A stretch of DNA of 17,974 bases from positions 1-17,974 of the forward strand of contig JAFGJA010000074.1 in the NCBI GenBank assembly GCA_016929355.1. Direction: 5' to 3'. Numbering within the stretch: position 1 is the first letter of the stretch; each line of letters begins with the position of its first letter. The translations under genes and the position numbers were made by a program. Of the stretch, positions 7,846-15,788 are shown piece after piece. The notes below the pieces were generated by a model, which was not told the origin of the DNA, did no database searches, and worked only from the letters and a program-made list of their open reading frames with translations. The stretch comes from Anaerolineae bacterium (GTDB lineage Bacteria; Chloroflexota; Anaerolineae; Aggregatilineales; Aggregatilineaceae).

Positions 7846-8198
7846 GATTCATCCTCCCCATCCGCCTGAATCCGCATCCAGGTACGTCCCAACCGGAACA
7901 ATTGCCCACGTCCAACAAAAACGGGTTCTTCGATTCGCGTTTTGCTTCTATCCAAAAATGTACCGTTCAGGCTGCCGACATCTTCCAGCACAAAGCGACC
8001 ATCGGGCTGCATCCGCAAATAGGCGTGCCGCCGCGACACCTGCGTATCAAACGGAATGCTCACATCGCATTCTTCGCGTCGTCCAAATAGAATCGACCAG
8101 GTACCATCCGACCCCAATTGTCCGTCACGCACCTGGTCTAAATAAAGCACTTGTCCATCATCCGGCCCACTCATCACCATGATCGCCAAGTCCGCCAT
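7842..8198 (-). CDS. Small stand-alone FHA domain protein
   Basis: At 118 residues the protein is essentially one forkhead-associated domain. It has GRREECDVSI (39-48), SRRHAYL (55-61) and LNGTF (77-81), the three FHA hallmarks; R40, S55, H58 and N78 match the phosphothreonine-binding and scaffold positions. FHA domains bind phosphothreonine peptides, so it is expected to be a cytosolic adaptor that reads kinase output. GGAGG lies 9 nt before the ATG. It follows the histidine kinase gene by 33 nt, and its TGA overlaps the ATG of the Clp-N/kinase gene. The natural partner is the downstream kinase or its target. FHA identity is sure; partner is inferred. Confidence 0.93.
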   Translation of the reverse strand: MADLAIMVMSGPDDGQVLYLDQVRDGQLGSDGTWSILFGRREECDVSIPFDTQVSRRHAYLRMQPDGRFVLEDVGSLNGTFLDRSKTRIEEPVFVGRGQLFRLGRTWMRIQADGEDES

Positions 8199-8231
8199 AG
8201 ATCATTACCTCCCCTACCCCATGTCGCTTTT

Positions 8232-11015
8232 TTATACTGTGTCATCAGCCGCCGGCAGCCAAAAACCAAATGTGCTGCCGGTTCCTGGCGAACTCTCAAA
8301 CCACACTTTGCCCCCATGTCGTTCGATCACGGTTTTGACCAGGCTAAGCCCTAAACCTGTTCCCCCGATGTGATCCGTCCCTGGTTCCTGCGCGCGATAA
8401 AAACGCTCAAAGACGCGCGATTGGCGCTCCGGCGAGATACCGTACCCATTATCCTCGACCTGAAATTGCAATCGTCCATTATGATAGGTCAGTTGAACCT
8501 CAACATAACCCTCTTCTGGCGTGTACTTAATCGCATTACCGACCAGATTCGCCACCGCCTGCCGTAGTTGAGTTTCACTCCCATCGACATCAGGGGTGTC
8601 GGACGCGCGCTGCAACACCAGGTTTTGCTGCTTCAGAGCAGCGCTGGATCGTTGTGCTTCAACTACATCCAAGACCACACCGCTAAAATCAACTTTGCGC
8701 CATGCGCTCTCCCGCTCGCTCTCAATCCGTTCTAAAGTGAGCAAATCCTCCAAGAGTGATCGCATTGTCTGCGTACCACGCCGCAGATTTTCCAGGTAAT
8801 GTTCGTATTGGTCGATGACGCCGCTCTCAGCCAACCCCATCGACAACAACTCGATATAACCCATAATATTATTGAGCGGATTCCGCAAGTCATGTGATGC
8901 CATCCGAATCATTTCAGATTTTAGGCGTTCGAGTTCCAATACTCCACTGAACAGGATCGACTGACGCAAAGCAATCGCTGCCTGACTCGCCAGTGTTTCC
9001 GCCTTGAACACATCGCTCGTTGTGAACATGCGATCATGGCGACCTTCCATCACCGTTGCCAACCCGATCAATTCGTCTTGTGACACGAGCGGCATCAAGA
9101 CCATCGCATGAATCCGATCATTCAATAATTGCCAGCGATCCTGATCCGAAATGGTCGGATCAACTGCACGCAGCACTAACGGATGCTGCTGATCAATCGC
9201 GGTTTGGAACGCCGGAAACGAATCCAACCGGATCACCTGCTGTACGTCCGGCAAAAGTTCCTCTGCATTCCGTGCGGTTCCGACCTGATAAACCGCCAAC
9301 ACCTGCACCGCCGCTTGTTCGGGCTGATAGTCATAGATCACCGCACTCGAACACTCTAACGTCACGGCCATTGCCTGCGCCATCCGTTGCAGCATGGCAT
9401 CGCGCTCTAATGTCGAGGTGATCGTGCGGCTGGCGGTATATAACACCGTCATATCATCCGCCATCTGTTCGGCCTGCCGGAACAAACGCGCATTATCCAA
9501 CGCCACCGCCGCGCGCCGTCCCAGACGTTCCAAAAACGTCACATCCGTATTACGAAACGCCTCTTCGCGGGTCGTCGCCAGCGCCACCACGCCCAACACT
9601 TCGCCGCGCATCATCAACGGCACGGCCAGCAGCATTGACGCTTCCGGCAAAAACCCCAGATAATCCGGGTCATCCATCACATTACGAACAAACTGTGTTT
9701 TGCCGGTCCGCGCCGCACGCCCGATAATGCCGCGCTGCACCGACATCGGATTCTGCTCGGTGTAATGGAACGCATCCGCGTTGACGTAACCCATTTTAAT
9801 GGACAGCACCAAACCGCGCTTATCATCTGTCATCAGCATCAGCAGACCCGTATCCGCGCCGGTCCGCCGCAAAGCCCAATCCATCGTCAGCGTCATGATC
9901 CGCCGGATGTCGAGATGTGTGCCCAACTCACGATCCGCGCGATGCATCATCGACAGTTCTTCAACCTGTTCAGCCAACGCTTCCGCCGCCGTTGATGTTG
10001 CCGCGAGCAGCCGGGCATTCTCCACAATATATGCTGCCTGACTGATCAAAATATCAATAGGTCGCAGATCATCCGGCGTGGGTCGCCGCCCATCAACCGG
10101 CCCCTCTAACCGGATCACGCCCGAAACACGATCCTGCCCTAAGCGCAACGGCGCAAACAAGACATCATTTGCTCCCCACAGTGGCCCATCATCCTCGCGC
10201 ACAAAATACAAACCCTCGACGCGAAAATGATCCAGCGCACGCGCCATAAACTGCGTCCAGATTTGCGCCGGGACCACATACGGCCCATAATCCTGAGTAG
10301 ATTCCTCCGGCACACCCACCGTGATGAAATGTTCCACTTTAATCTCATCACTCTCGTCGTCATCGACAAAAAGTGATACAACCACCCGCCGCCATCCCAG
10401 TGCGGCCAATGATTCGGACACTTTGCGTAGATTTGCGTCAATATCCGGTTCTTCCAAAATGTGACGCATGATAGACTGAATATAACCGAGTTGTTCCTGC
10501 CCCTCACGCAGCGCCGACTGCAACTGATCCGCATCAGCTATCGTCTCAGGTCCCGCCCAGGCAACCGCCACATGCTGCGCCAGCACGTAAGCCGCTTGAA
10601 TATCGACCTCGGTAAATTCCCGATCCGCCGCCTCATCTGCCACCACTAATACGGCCTGCACCCGTCCGCGCCAGCGTAAAGGCAGCGTCATCCCGGCTGC
10701 ATAACCAGCTTGCACAAACGCGCCGCCTGTCTCACGCCATGCCTGTCCTGTTAAGCGTCGCCCCATCTGCGCGACTGCCCCGATCCCGCCAACGCCCACC
10801 GCCCACCGCGTCGGAAACATTTCAGGCAAAGGCGGGCAAGTCGCCTGTAGCTGCACGACATCATGATTCACCCGCCAGAAACTCACATGCGCCCCAGCCA
10901 ATAAACCGCTTACCGTCTCTACTAATCTTAGTAGAATACGCTCATGTGATTCTACCCCCGAAATTTGGGTGGATAGTCGTTCTAAAGCATCTAGCACGCG
11001 CCCAGGCTCAAGCAT
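8232..11015 (-). CDS. Soluble sensor histidine kinase with four GAF-like domains
   Basis: The product is 927 residues from ATG 11015. An upstream in-frame ATG at 11030 directly abuts the YjbQ stop (TAA then ATG) but has no Shine-Dalgarno, whereas GGGGGA precedes 11015. Numbering from 11030, GAF-like domains lie at about 26-160, 195-340, 370-515 and 535-690. The last two are the clearest (GIIGRAARTGK, LLAVPLMMRGEVLGVVAL). The HisKA box is SHDLRNPL with H713, and the HATPase_c domain has NLVGNAIKY, DNGYGI, FERFYRA and GGTGLGL. There is no transmembrane helix, so it senses a cytosolic ligand, redox state or partner. No receiver-domain gene is in the window, so its phosphoacceptor is elsewhere or lies in the downstream FHA/kinase pathway. 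It starts a compact minus-strand cluster with FHA and the Clp-N/kinase. Confidence 0.93.
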   Translation of the reverse strand: MLEPGRVLDALERLSTQISGVESHERILLRLVETVSGLLAGAHVSFWRVNHDVVQLQATCPPLPEMFPTRWAVGVGGIGAVAQMGRRLTGQAWRETGGAFVQAGYAAGMTLPLRWRGRVQAVLVVADEAADREFTEVDIQAAYVLAQHVAVAWAGPETIADADQLQSALREGQEQLGYIQSIMRHILEEPDIDANLRKVSESLAALGWRRVVVSLFVDDDESDEIKVEHFITVGVPEESTQDYGPYVVPAQIWTQFMARALDHFRVEGLYFVREDDGPLWGANDVLFAPLRLGQDRVSGVIRLEGPVDGRRPTPDDLRPIDILISQAAYIVENARLLAATSTAAEALAEQVEELSMMHRADRELGTHLDIRRIMTLTMDWALRRTGADTGLLMLMTDDKRGLVLSIKMGYVNADAFHYTEQNPMSVQRGIIGRAARTGKTQFVRNVMDDPDYLGFLPEASMLLAVPLMMRGEVLGVVALATTREEAFRNTDVTFLERLGRRAAVALDNARLFRQAEQMADDMTVLYTASRTITSTLERDAMLQRMAQAMAVTLECSSAVIYDYQPEQAAVQVLAVYQVGTARNAEELLPDVQQVIRLDSFPAFQTAIDQQHPLVLRAVDPTISDQDRWQLLNDRIHAMVLMPLVSQDELIGLATVMEGRHDRMFTTSDVFKAETLASQAAIALRQSILFSGVLELERLKSEMIRMASHDLRNPLNNIMGYIELLSMGLAESGVIDQYEHYLENLRRGTQTMRSLLEDLLTLERIESERESAWRKVDFSGVVLDVVEAQRSSAALKQQNLVLQRASDTPDVDGSETQLRQAVANLVGNAIKYTPEEGYVEVQLTYHNGRLQFQVEDNGYGISPERQSRVFERFYRAQEPGTDHIGGTGLGLSLVKTVIERHGGKVWFESSPGTGSTFGFWLPAADDTV

Positions 11016-11030
11016 ATAAATCCCCCGCAT

Positions 11031-11447
11031 TTATTCGCCGATAATTTGCACCACCAGGCTGCGCTGGCGTGCGCGGTTATCAAAATCAACATACACAATC
11101 TGCTGCCACGTCCCCAACGTCATCTGCTGGTTCACAAATGGCACGGTTAACGACGGACCCAACAACGCTGCCCGTACATGGCTATGCCCGTTGCCATCAC
11201 CCCACCGCATATTATGCAGGTATTCTCGATTCGCTGCTGCAATTTCATCAAAGAGACGTTGAAAATCTTGTACGGCCCCATTCTCAAACTCGATGGTAGT
11301 CAAACTGCTGGTTGCACTCGGACAGAATACGGTCACGATACCGCTTGTCAGTTCGCTGTGCTGGATCGCCTGCGCCACTTCGCGCGTAATATTCACCACC
11401 TGACCATTACCCTGGGTACGCAGTTCAATTGAAGCAGTTTTAATCAT
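11031..11447 (-). CDS. yjbQ: YjbQ / UPF0047 family protein
   Basis: The 138-residue length and motifs are those of the YjbQ family: SATSSLTTIEFENG (45-57), the GNGHSHVRAALLGPS run (85-99) and LGTWQQIVYVDFDNR (111-125). It is a compact single-domain trimer-forming enzyme fold. Some members show weak thiamine-phosphate synthase activity, but the physiological role is unsettled, so I do not assign a reaction. AGGA lies about 10 nt before ATG 11447. Its TAA is immediately followed by an ATG of the histidine kinase gene, so the two are probably co-transcribed. No promoter is evident in the 96-bp gap upstream, which instead holds a hairpin repeat. Confidence 0.93.
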   Translation of the reverse strand: MIKTASIELRTQGNGQVVNITREVAQAIQHSELTSGIVTVFCPSATSSLTTIEFENGAVQDFQRLFDEIAAANREYLHNMRWGDGNGHSHVRAALLGPSLTVPFVNQQMTLGTWQQIVYVDFDNRARQRSLVVQIIGE

Positions 11448-11474
11448 TGGCCGCTGATCCTGATAAGCTTAAGT

Positions 11475-11515
11475 AAGGGCAGGTTTGTTCGAACCGGCGG
11501 TTCGCACCCGCCCTG
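11475..11515. repeat. Hairpin-forming palindromic repeat between yjbQ and the FAD/Fe-S oxidoreductase gene
   Basis: AGGGC (11476-11480) pairs with GCCCT (11510-11514), and CGAACC (11490-11495) pairs with GGTTCG (11499-11504), giving a two-part hairpin. It follows the dehydrogenase stop on the minus strand, but no T-run follows, so it is a weak terminator at best. Its GTAAGGGC...GCCCT frame is reminiscent of the hairpin at 5089-5112. This may be a decayed member of a dispersed repeat family. Confidence 0.5.
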
Positions 11516-11543
11516 TAATTCATGAAATCCACATCCAACCGCT

Positions 11544-14453
11544 CTATTCGCCATCCTTCAATTTGGCGGCGATCAACTCAATCGGATGCACCGCGCGCCG
11601 GTCTGCGCCGTGCTCGATCTGTTCCCGGCACGAAACGCCGCTTGCTACGATAACCGCATCTTTCGCTTCGCGCACGGCGGGCAACAAACGCTGCTCTCCA
11701 ATTGCCATTGACAGTTCGTAATGTTCTGCCTCAAAACCGAAACTTCCAGCCACACCACAGCAGCCATCATCCAATTCCGTAATCGAGCAGTTCGGCAGCA
11801 GCCCTAACGCCCGGTGTGCCGCACCCGTACCCCACAGCGCCCGTTGATAACAGTGCCCGTGCATCACCACTTCGCACGGCGTATCATCAAAAGTCAAATC
11901 GGCTAACTGACCCGCGTCAGCCGCCTCTGCCAGCCATTCCTCAACCGTAATGACAGCCGCCGCTACCCGCTTGGCATCGTCGCGCAGTTCTGCTGGAACC
12001 AGATCGGGATATTCATCACGGAACGCCGCCGCACAACTCGGCTCGATCAACATAAAACGTTCGCCCCGCGCCACCGCCGGCGCCATCCGTTTCACGTTTT
12101 TGATCGCCAGCTTACGCGCGTCGTCTAACATTCCCTTTGAGATAAACGGACGCCCGCAGCAATCCAACTCGCGCGGCCCCCAAACCTCAACCTCAAACCC
12201 GGCCTGATCCGCCACTTTTAAGGCTGCTTTTCCCAGGTAAGGATAATTGTACTCAGTGTAGGTATCCGCAATGAGAATCGGCCCCTTGCCCTTATTATAC
12301 CCTGTTGCTACCTTCTCGTAATGTTTTTTATACCAAACACTAAATCGTTCGCGGGCGAATAAGGGTAATTGGCGCTGCGTAGCCACTCCAATCTGCCCAA
12401 ACGCCCACCGCGCCGGAGCCGATGTCAGGACCATATTCGACACCAACGGTATCAAACTCCCCAACTGATTCAGCCGGTGAATATTGCCAAAAATACGGGA
12501 GCGAAGCGGGATACCGTGTTCGTCATAATAGGCGGCGGTGAAATCCGCTTTCAATCGCGCCATATCCACCCGTGAGGGACACTCCGCTTTACACGCCTTG
12601 CACGAGAGGCACAAGTCCAGCACCTTTTTCACACTCTCATGTGACAGCCCTAACGCCCCCAATTGACCGCTCATCGCCAGCCGGAGTGCATTCGCCCGCC
12701 CGCGCGTTGACTGGGCTTCGTCGCGTGACGCCATGTAGCTAGGACACATCACACCCACGCCCTCTTTGCGACACACTCCCGCGCCATTGCACATCTCAAC
12801 GGCTGCGGCAAAACCATAATCCGCCGACCAATCAAAACGCGGCTGGGGTAACGGGTATACAATGGTATAATCCGGCCCGTAGCGCAAAATCGTCGCATCA
12901 TCCATCGGCCCCACATCGATCACTTTCCCCGGATTCATCAATCCGTTTGGATCAAACGCGCGCTTAATAGTACGGAAGGCTTCGACCAGTTCCGGTCCAA
13001 ACAATTTCACGCTGAATTCCCCACGCGCCAAGCCTTCGCCATGTTCGCCGCTCGTCGTCCCGTCATACTGCATCACGAGGTCTGTCGCCGCTTCCGCGAT
13101 AGCCCGGTATTGTTGCAACCCTGCCACCGTCTTGAGATTCAGCAAGGGGCGAATGTGAATACACCCCGCGCTGGCATGGGCATACATTGCTATCGTTGCA
13201 CCGTTGCCAGCCACAATGCGCTGTACTCCGCCGACATAATCTGCCACATGCGCCACCGGCACGGCGGCATCTTCGATAAACGGGATCGGTTTGTGCTCCC
13301 CGCGCACGCTCATCAACAGCCCCAGCCCGGCTTTGCGCACCTTCATCACATTGCCGATCTGCTTCGCATCCGTCGCAATCACCTGTGCCCCGCGAAACCC
13401 AAATGACTTCATGTGCGCCTGCAACCGCTCCACTTTGGCCGCGAGTTCAGCATCCGTTTCACCGTAAAACTCGACCATCAAAATAGCTTGCGGATTACCC
13501 TCGACAAAGGTCAACAATTTGGAATATTCAGGATGAGTGCGGGTCATATCCAGCAGCATCTTATCCAGCAGTTCTACTGCCGATGGCTTGACCGCCAAAA
13601 TCGCGGGCACATCTGCCAGCGCGCCCCGCACATCATCATAGTGCAGCAGAACCAGGCGCGTTTTCGCTGGCCGATCCACCAGTTTCAACGTGGCTTCGAT
13701 CACCGTACCAAGTGTTCCTTCCGATCCCACAAATAATCGCGCCAGATTCAGCGCCACCGGATCGAGCTTATTCAAAGGATACCCCGCGCAGGTGCGGAAC
13801 GTTTTCGGAAAACGTTCTTGAATCAAAGCCGCATATTCGGTCAATACACCCCGCACCACACCCGCCAGACGATCCCGCTCACTGTTAGCCGGTGCGCCTT
13901 CGCCAAATGCCAACCGCGTTCCATCCGCCAGCACCGCCTCCACCGCCAGCACATGATCATCAAACATGCCATACAAAATGCTGTGCGTCCCGGTGGCGTT
14001 ATTGCCCAGACTCCCGCCCACCGTCGCCCGATCCCCACTCGCCGGATCAGGACCGACCATCAACCCATAGGGCGCTACCGCCGCGTTCAAATGCCCCAAT
14101 GGAATCCCCGATTGAACCCGAACCGTTTTATTCTCCGCATCGATCTCAACCACCTCACGCAAATAACGTGAGAGGTCCATTACGACAGCATAGCCCACCG
14201 TTTGTCCGGCCAAACTGCTCCCTGCCCCACGCGGCAGCAGTGGCACACCATGTCGCGCGGCAATCGTGTGCACGGCCACAACATCATCACCCGTGCGCGG
14301 AAACACCACCCCAATCGGCTCAATCTGGTAATTGCTCGCATCCGTGCTGTATAACATGCGCGACATCTGATCAAACTGCACATCACCGGCCAATGCTGCC
14401 GTGAGATCATGCGCTAATTGCTGCGGATCAAATTTCAACTGCGACTGTAACAT
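11544..14453 (-). CDS. Fused FAD-linked and Fe-S D-2-hydroxyacid dehydrogenase (YdiJ/GlcD-GlpC type)
   Basis: This 969-residue protein joins an FAD-binding type 4 half to an Fe-S half, the layout of YdiJ-like enzymes. FAD contacts are PRGAGSSLAGQ (74-84) and VGGSLGNNATGTHS (145-158), the C-terminal oxidase region runs to about 515 with HGEGLARGE (471-479), and Fe-S ligands are C555/C561/C570 and C615-x2-C618-x2-C621-x3-C625-P. Two CCG redox domains follow: DCCGRPF (764-770) and DGCCGVAG (896-903). The family oxidises D-lactate or D-2-hydroxyglutarate and passes electrons on through Fe-S clusters to the respiratory chain. Which substrate applies cannot be told from sequence. ATG 14453 has AAGGGA 9 nt upstream. 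The gene lies 3' of the ugpC-like terminator, and I see no clear promoter of its own. Confidence 0.92.
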   Translation of the reverse strand: MLQSQLKFDPQQLAHDLTAALAGDVQFDQMSRMLYSTDASNYQIEPIGVVFPRTGDDVVAVHTIAARHGVPLLPRGAGSSLAGQTVGYAVVMDLSRYLREVVEIDAENKTVRVQSGIPLGHLNAAVAPYGLMVGPDPASGDRATVGGSLGNNATGTHSILYGMFDDHVLAVEAVLADGTRLAFGEGAPANSERDRLAGVVRGVLTEYAALIQERFPKTFRTCAGYPLNKLDPVALNLARLFVGSEGTLGTVIEATLKLVDRPAKTRLVLLHYDDVRGALADVPAILAVKPSAVELLDKMLLDMTRTHPEYSKLLTFVEGNPQAILMVEFYGETDAELAAKVERLQAHMKSFGFRGAQVIATDAKQIGNVMKVRKAGLGLLMSVRGEHKPIPFIEDAAVPVAHVADYVGGVQRIVAGNGATIAMYAHASAGCIHIRPLLNLKTVAGLQQYRAIAEAATDLVMQYDGTTSGEHGEGLARGEFSVKLFGPELVEAFRTIKRAFDPNGLMNPGKVIDVGPMDDATILRYGPDYTIVYPLPQPRFDWSADYGFAAAVEMCNGAGVCRKEGVGVMCPSYMASRDEAQSTRGRANALRLAMSGQLGALGLSHESVKKVLDLCLSCKACKAECPSRVDMARLKADFTAAYYDEHGIPLRSRIFGNIHRLNQLGSLIPLVSNMVLTSAPARWAFGQIGVATQRQLPLFARERFSVWYKKHYEKVATGYNKGKGPILIADTYTEYNYPYLGKAALKVADQAGFEVEVWGPRELDCCGRPFISKGMLDDARKLAIKNVKRMAPAVARGERFMLIEPSCAAAFRDEYPDLVPAELRDDAKRVAAAVITVEEWLAEAADAGQLADLTFDDTPCEVVMHGHCYQRALWGTGAAHRALGLLPNCSITELDDGCCGVAGSFGFEAEHYELSMAIGEQRLLPAVREAKDAVIVASGVSCREQIEHGADRRAVHPIELIAAKLKDGE

Positions 14454-14474
14454 AAGTTATTCCCTTTTCTTCCG

Positions 14475-14511
14475 ACAAAAATAACCGCCTGTGTATCCAC
14501 GCAGGCGGTTA
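14475..14511 (-). terminator. Rho-independent terminator after the UgpC-type ATPase gene
   Basis: TAACCGCCTG (14482-14491) and CAGGCGGTTA (14502-14511) are a perfect 10-bp stem, extendable by three pairs (one a G-U wobble) into the 10-nt loop. Read on the minus strand it is followed by a T-rich tract (TTATTTTTG). It lies 38 bp after the ATPase stop. The dehydrogenase gene starts 22 bp beyond it, so readthrough may feed that gene. Confidence 0.85.
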
Positions 14512-14548
14512 CAAAAATTCAGCTCAGATTTTCGATGCAGTCTGGAAC

Positions 14549-15652
14549 CTACCGCAAAACCTGCTCAGTATCCGAATCGAACAAATGCATCACTGACATA
14601 TTGAGCATCAAGCCCACACGCTGCCCAACATGCACTTCGGCGCGCGGGTCAATACGGGCCAGGAACGTCTTGCCGCCTTCTTCAAGGTACAAGATTTTCT
14701 CGTGTCCCATTTCTTCAACCACATCCACATTGGCCTCAATCGGCGCGGGAATAATTCCGGGCGGTTGGAAGTCGGCATGAGCAATGTTATCGGGGCGAAT
14801 ACCGAAGATAACTTTCTTGCCCAAGTGCGGACGATAGGTGTCGTAACGCTCTTCCGGCACAGCCACGCGGAACACACCGGAATCAATGTACATTGTGCCG
14901 CCCTCTTCGATCAATTCCGAATTATCGAAGAAATTCATGGAAGGACTGCCAATGAACCCAGCAACGAACACATTGTCGGGTTTGTCATACAGATTAGTCG
15001 GGGTGTCGATCTGCATCAGCTTACCGGCGTTCAACACGCAAATACGCTGCCCCATCGTCATCGCTTCCACCTGGTCGTGGGTCACGTAAATGAAGGTCGT
15101 GCCCAGGCGCTGGTGCAGTTTGCTGATGAAAGTACGCGCTTCAACGCGCAGCTTCGCATCGAGGTTCGAAAGCGGTTCGTCCAGCAAAAACACAGCGGGT
15201 TCACGCACAATCGCACGACCCACCGCGACACGTTGACGCTGACCACCCGACAACTGGCGCGGACGGCGATCCAGCAGTTGCTCAATACCGAGGCTGGCCG
15301 CAGTTTCACGCACGCGCTCATCAATCACTTGCTTGGGCGTGCGGCGCAAACGCAGACCAAACGCCATATTGTCATACACCGTCATGTGGGGATACAAAGC
15401 GTAGCTCTGGAACACCATCGCAATATCGCGATCTTTCGGAGCAACATTGTTCACCACGCGATCCCCGATCAAGATTTCACCTTCGGAGATCTCTTCGAGA
15501 CCGGCCAACATGCGCAAGCTAGTGGACTTACCACAACCTGACGGGCCAACGAAGACTAGAAATTCGCCATCAGGAATTTCAATACTGAGATCACTGACAG
15601 CTTCCACGTCACCAAACCGTTTGTAAACACTGCGATAGGTTACACTTGCCAC
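14549..15652 (-). CDS. ABC sugar/glycerol-3-phosphate importer ATP-binding protein (UgpC/MalK/MsmX type)
   Basis: At 367 residues it matches the UgpC/MalK length. Walker A is GPSGCGKS (36-43), the Q-loop Q82, the signature LSGGQ (134-138), Walker B VFLLDEP (154-160), and the H-loop H192. The C-terminal TOBE/OB regulatory region covers about 235-360 (GIRPDNI then MSVMHLF). The start is GTG 15652 with AAGGGA 7 nt upstream. Family members energise carbohydrate or glycerol-phosphate import and often serve several permease pairs. No binding protein or permease gene is adjacent. The gene has its own promoter (15737-15765) and a strong terminator, consistent with a shared orphan ATPase like MsmX; that role is inferred. 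The substrate cannot be named. Confidence 0.94.
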   Translation of the reverse strand: MASVTYRSVYKRFGDVEAVSDLSIEIPDGEFLVFVGPSGCGKSTSLRMLAGLEEISEGEILIGDRVVNNVAPKDRDIAMVFQSYALYPHMTVYDNMAFGLRLRRTPKQVIDERVRETAASLGIEQLLDRRPRQLSGGQRQRVAVGRAIVREPAVFLLDEPLSNLDAKLRVEARTFISKLHQRLGTTFIYVTHDQVEAMTMGQRICVLNAGKLMQIDTPTNLYDKPDNVFVAGFIGSPSMNFFDNSELIEEGGTMYIDSGVFRVAVPEERYDTYRPHLGKKVIFGIRPDNIAHADFQPPGIIPAPIEANVDVVEEMGHEKILYLEEGGKTFLARIDPRAEVHVGQRVGLMLNMSVMHLFDSDTEQVLR

Positions 15653-15736
15653 GATTTTTCCCTTTCATGAGGCAATATAAAATAGATATTTTTAAGCAAA
15701 TACATCTAATATGCCGTATATTCGCTTAACGCCCCT

Positions 15737-15765
15737 ATTATGACATTAGCCTCCGGTTAAGACAA
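15737..15765 (-). promoter_or_regulatory. Sigma70-type promoter for the UgpC-type ATPase gene
   Basis: On the minus strand TTGTCT (15765-15760) and CATAAT (15742-15737) are separated by 17 bp, placing the start near 15730 and leaving an A+T-rich leader of about 78 nt. This fits the lack of any terminator after purH: the ATPase gets its own promoter in the 136-bp gap. Confidence 0.6.
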
Positions 15766-15788
15766 ATTTTCTTTTGCTTTGATCGTAG

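Noticed and set aside
11485..11505. GTTCGAAC resembling a tRNA T-arm
   Set aside because: No acceptor, D or anticodon arm can be placed around it; the bases are explained by a palindromic hairpin.
14630..15541. A 303-codon plus-strand open frame opposite the UgpC-type ATPase
   Set aside because: It is a shadow of the highly conserved ATPase on the other strand; its translation is His/Thr-rich, has no recognisable motif, and lacks a ribosome-binding site.
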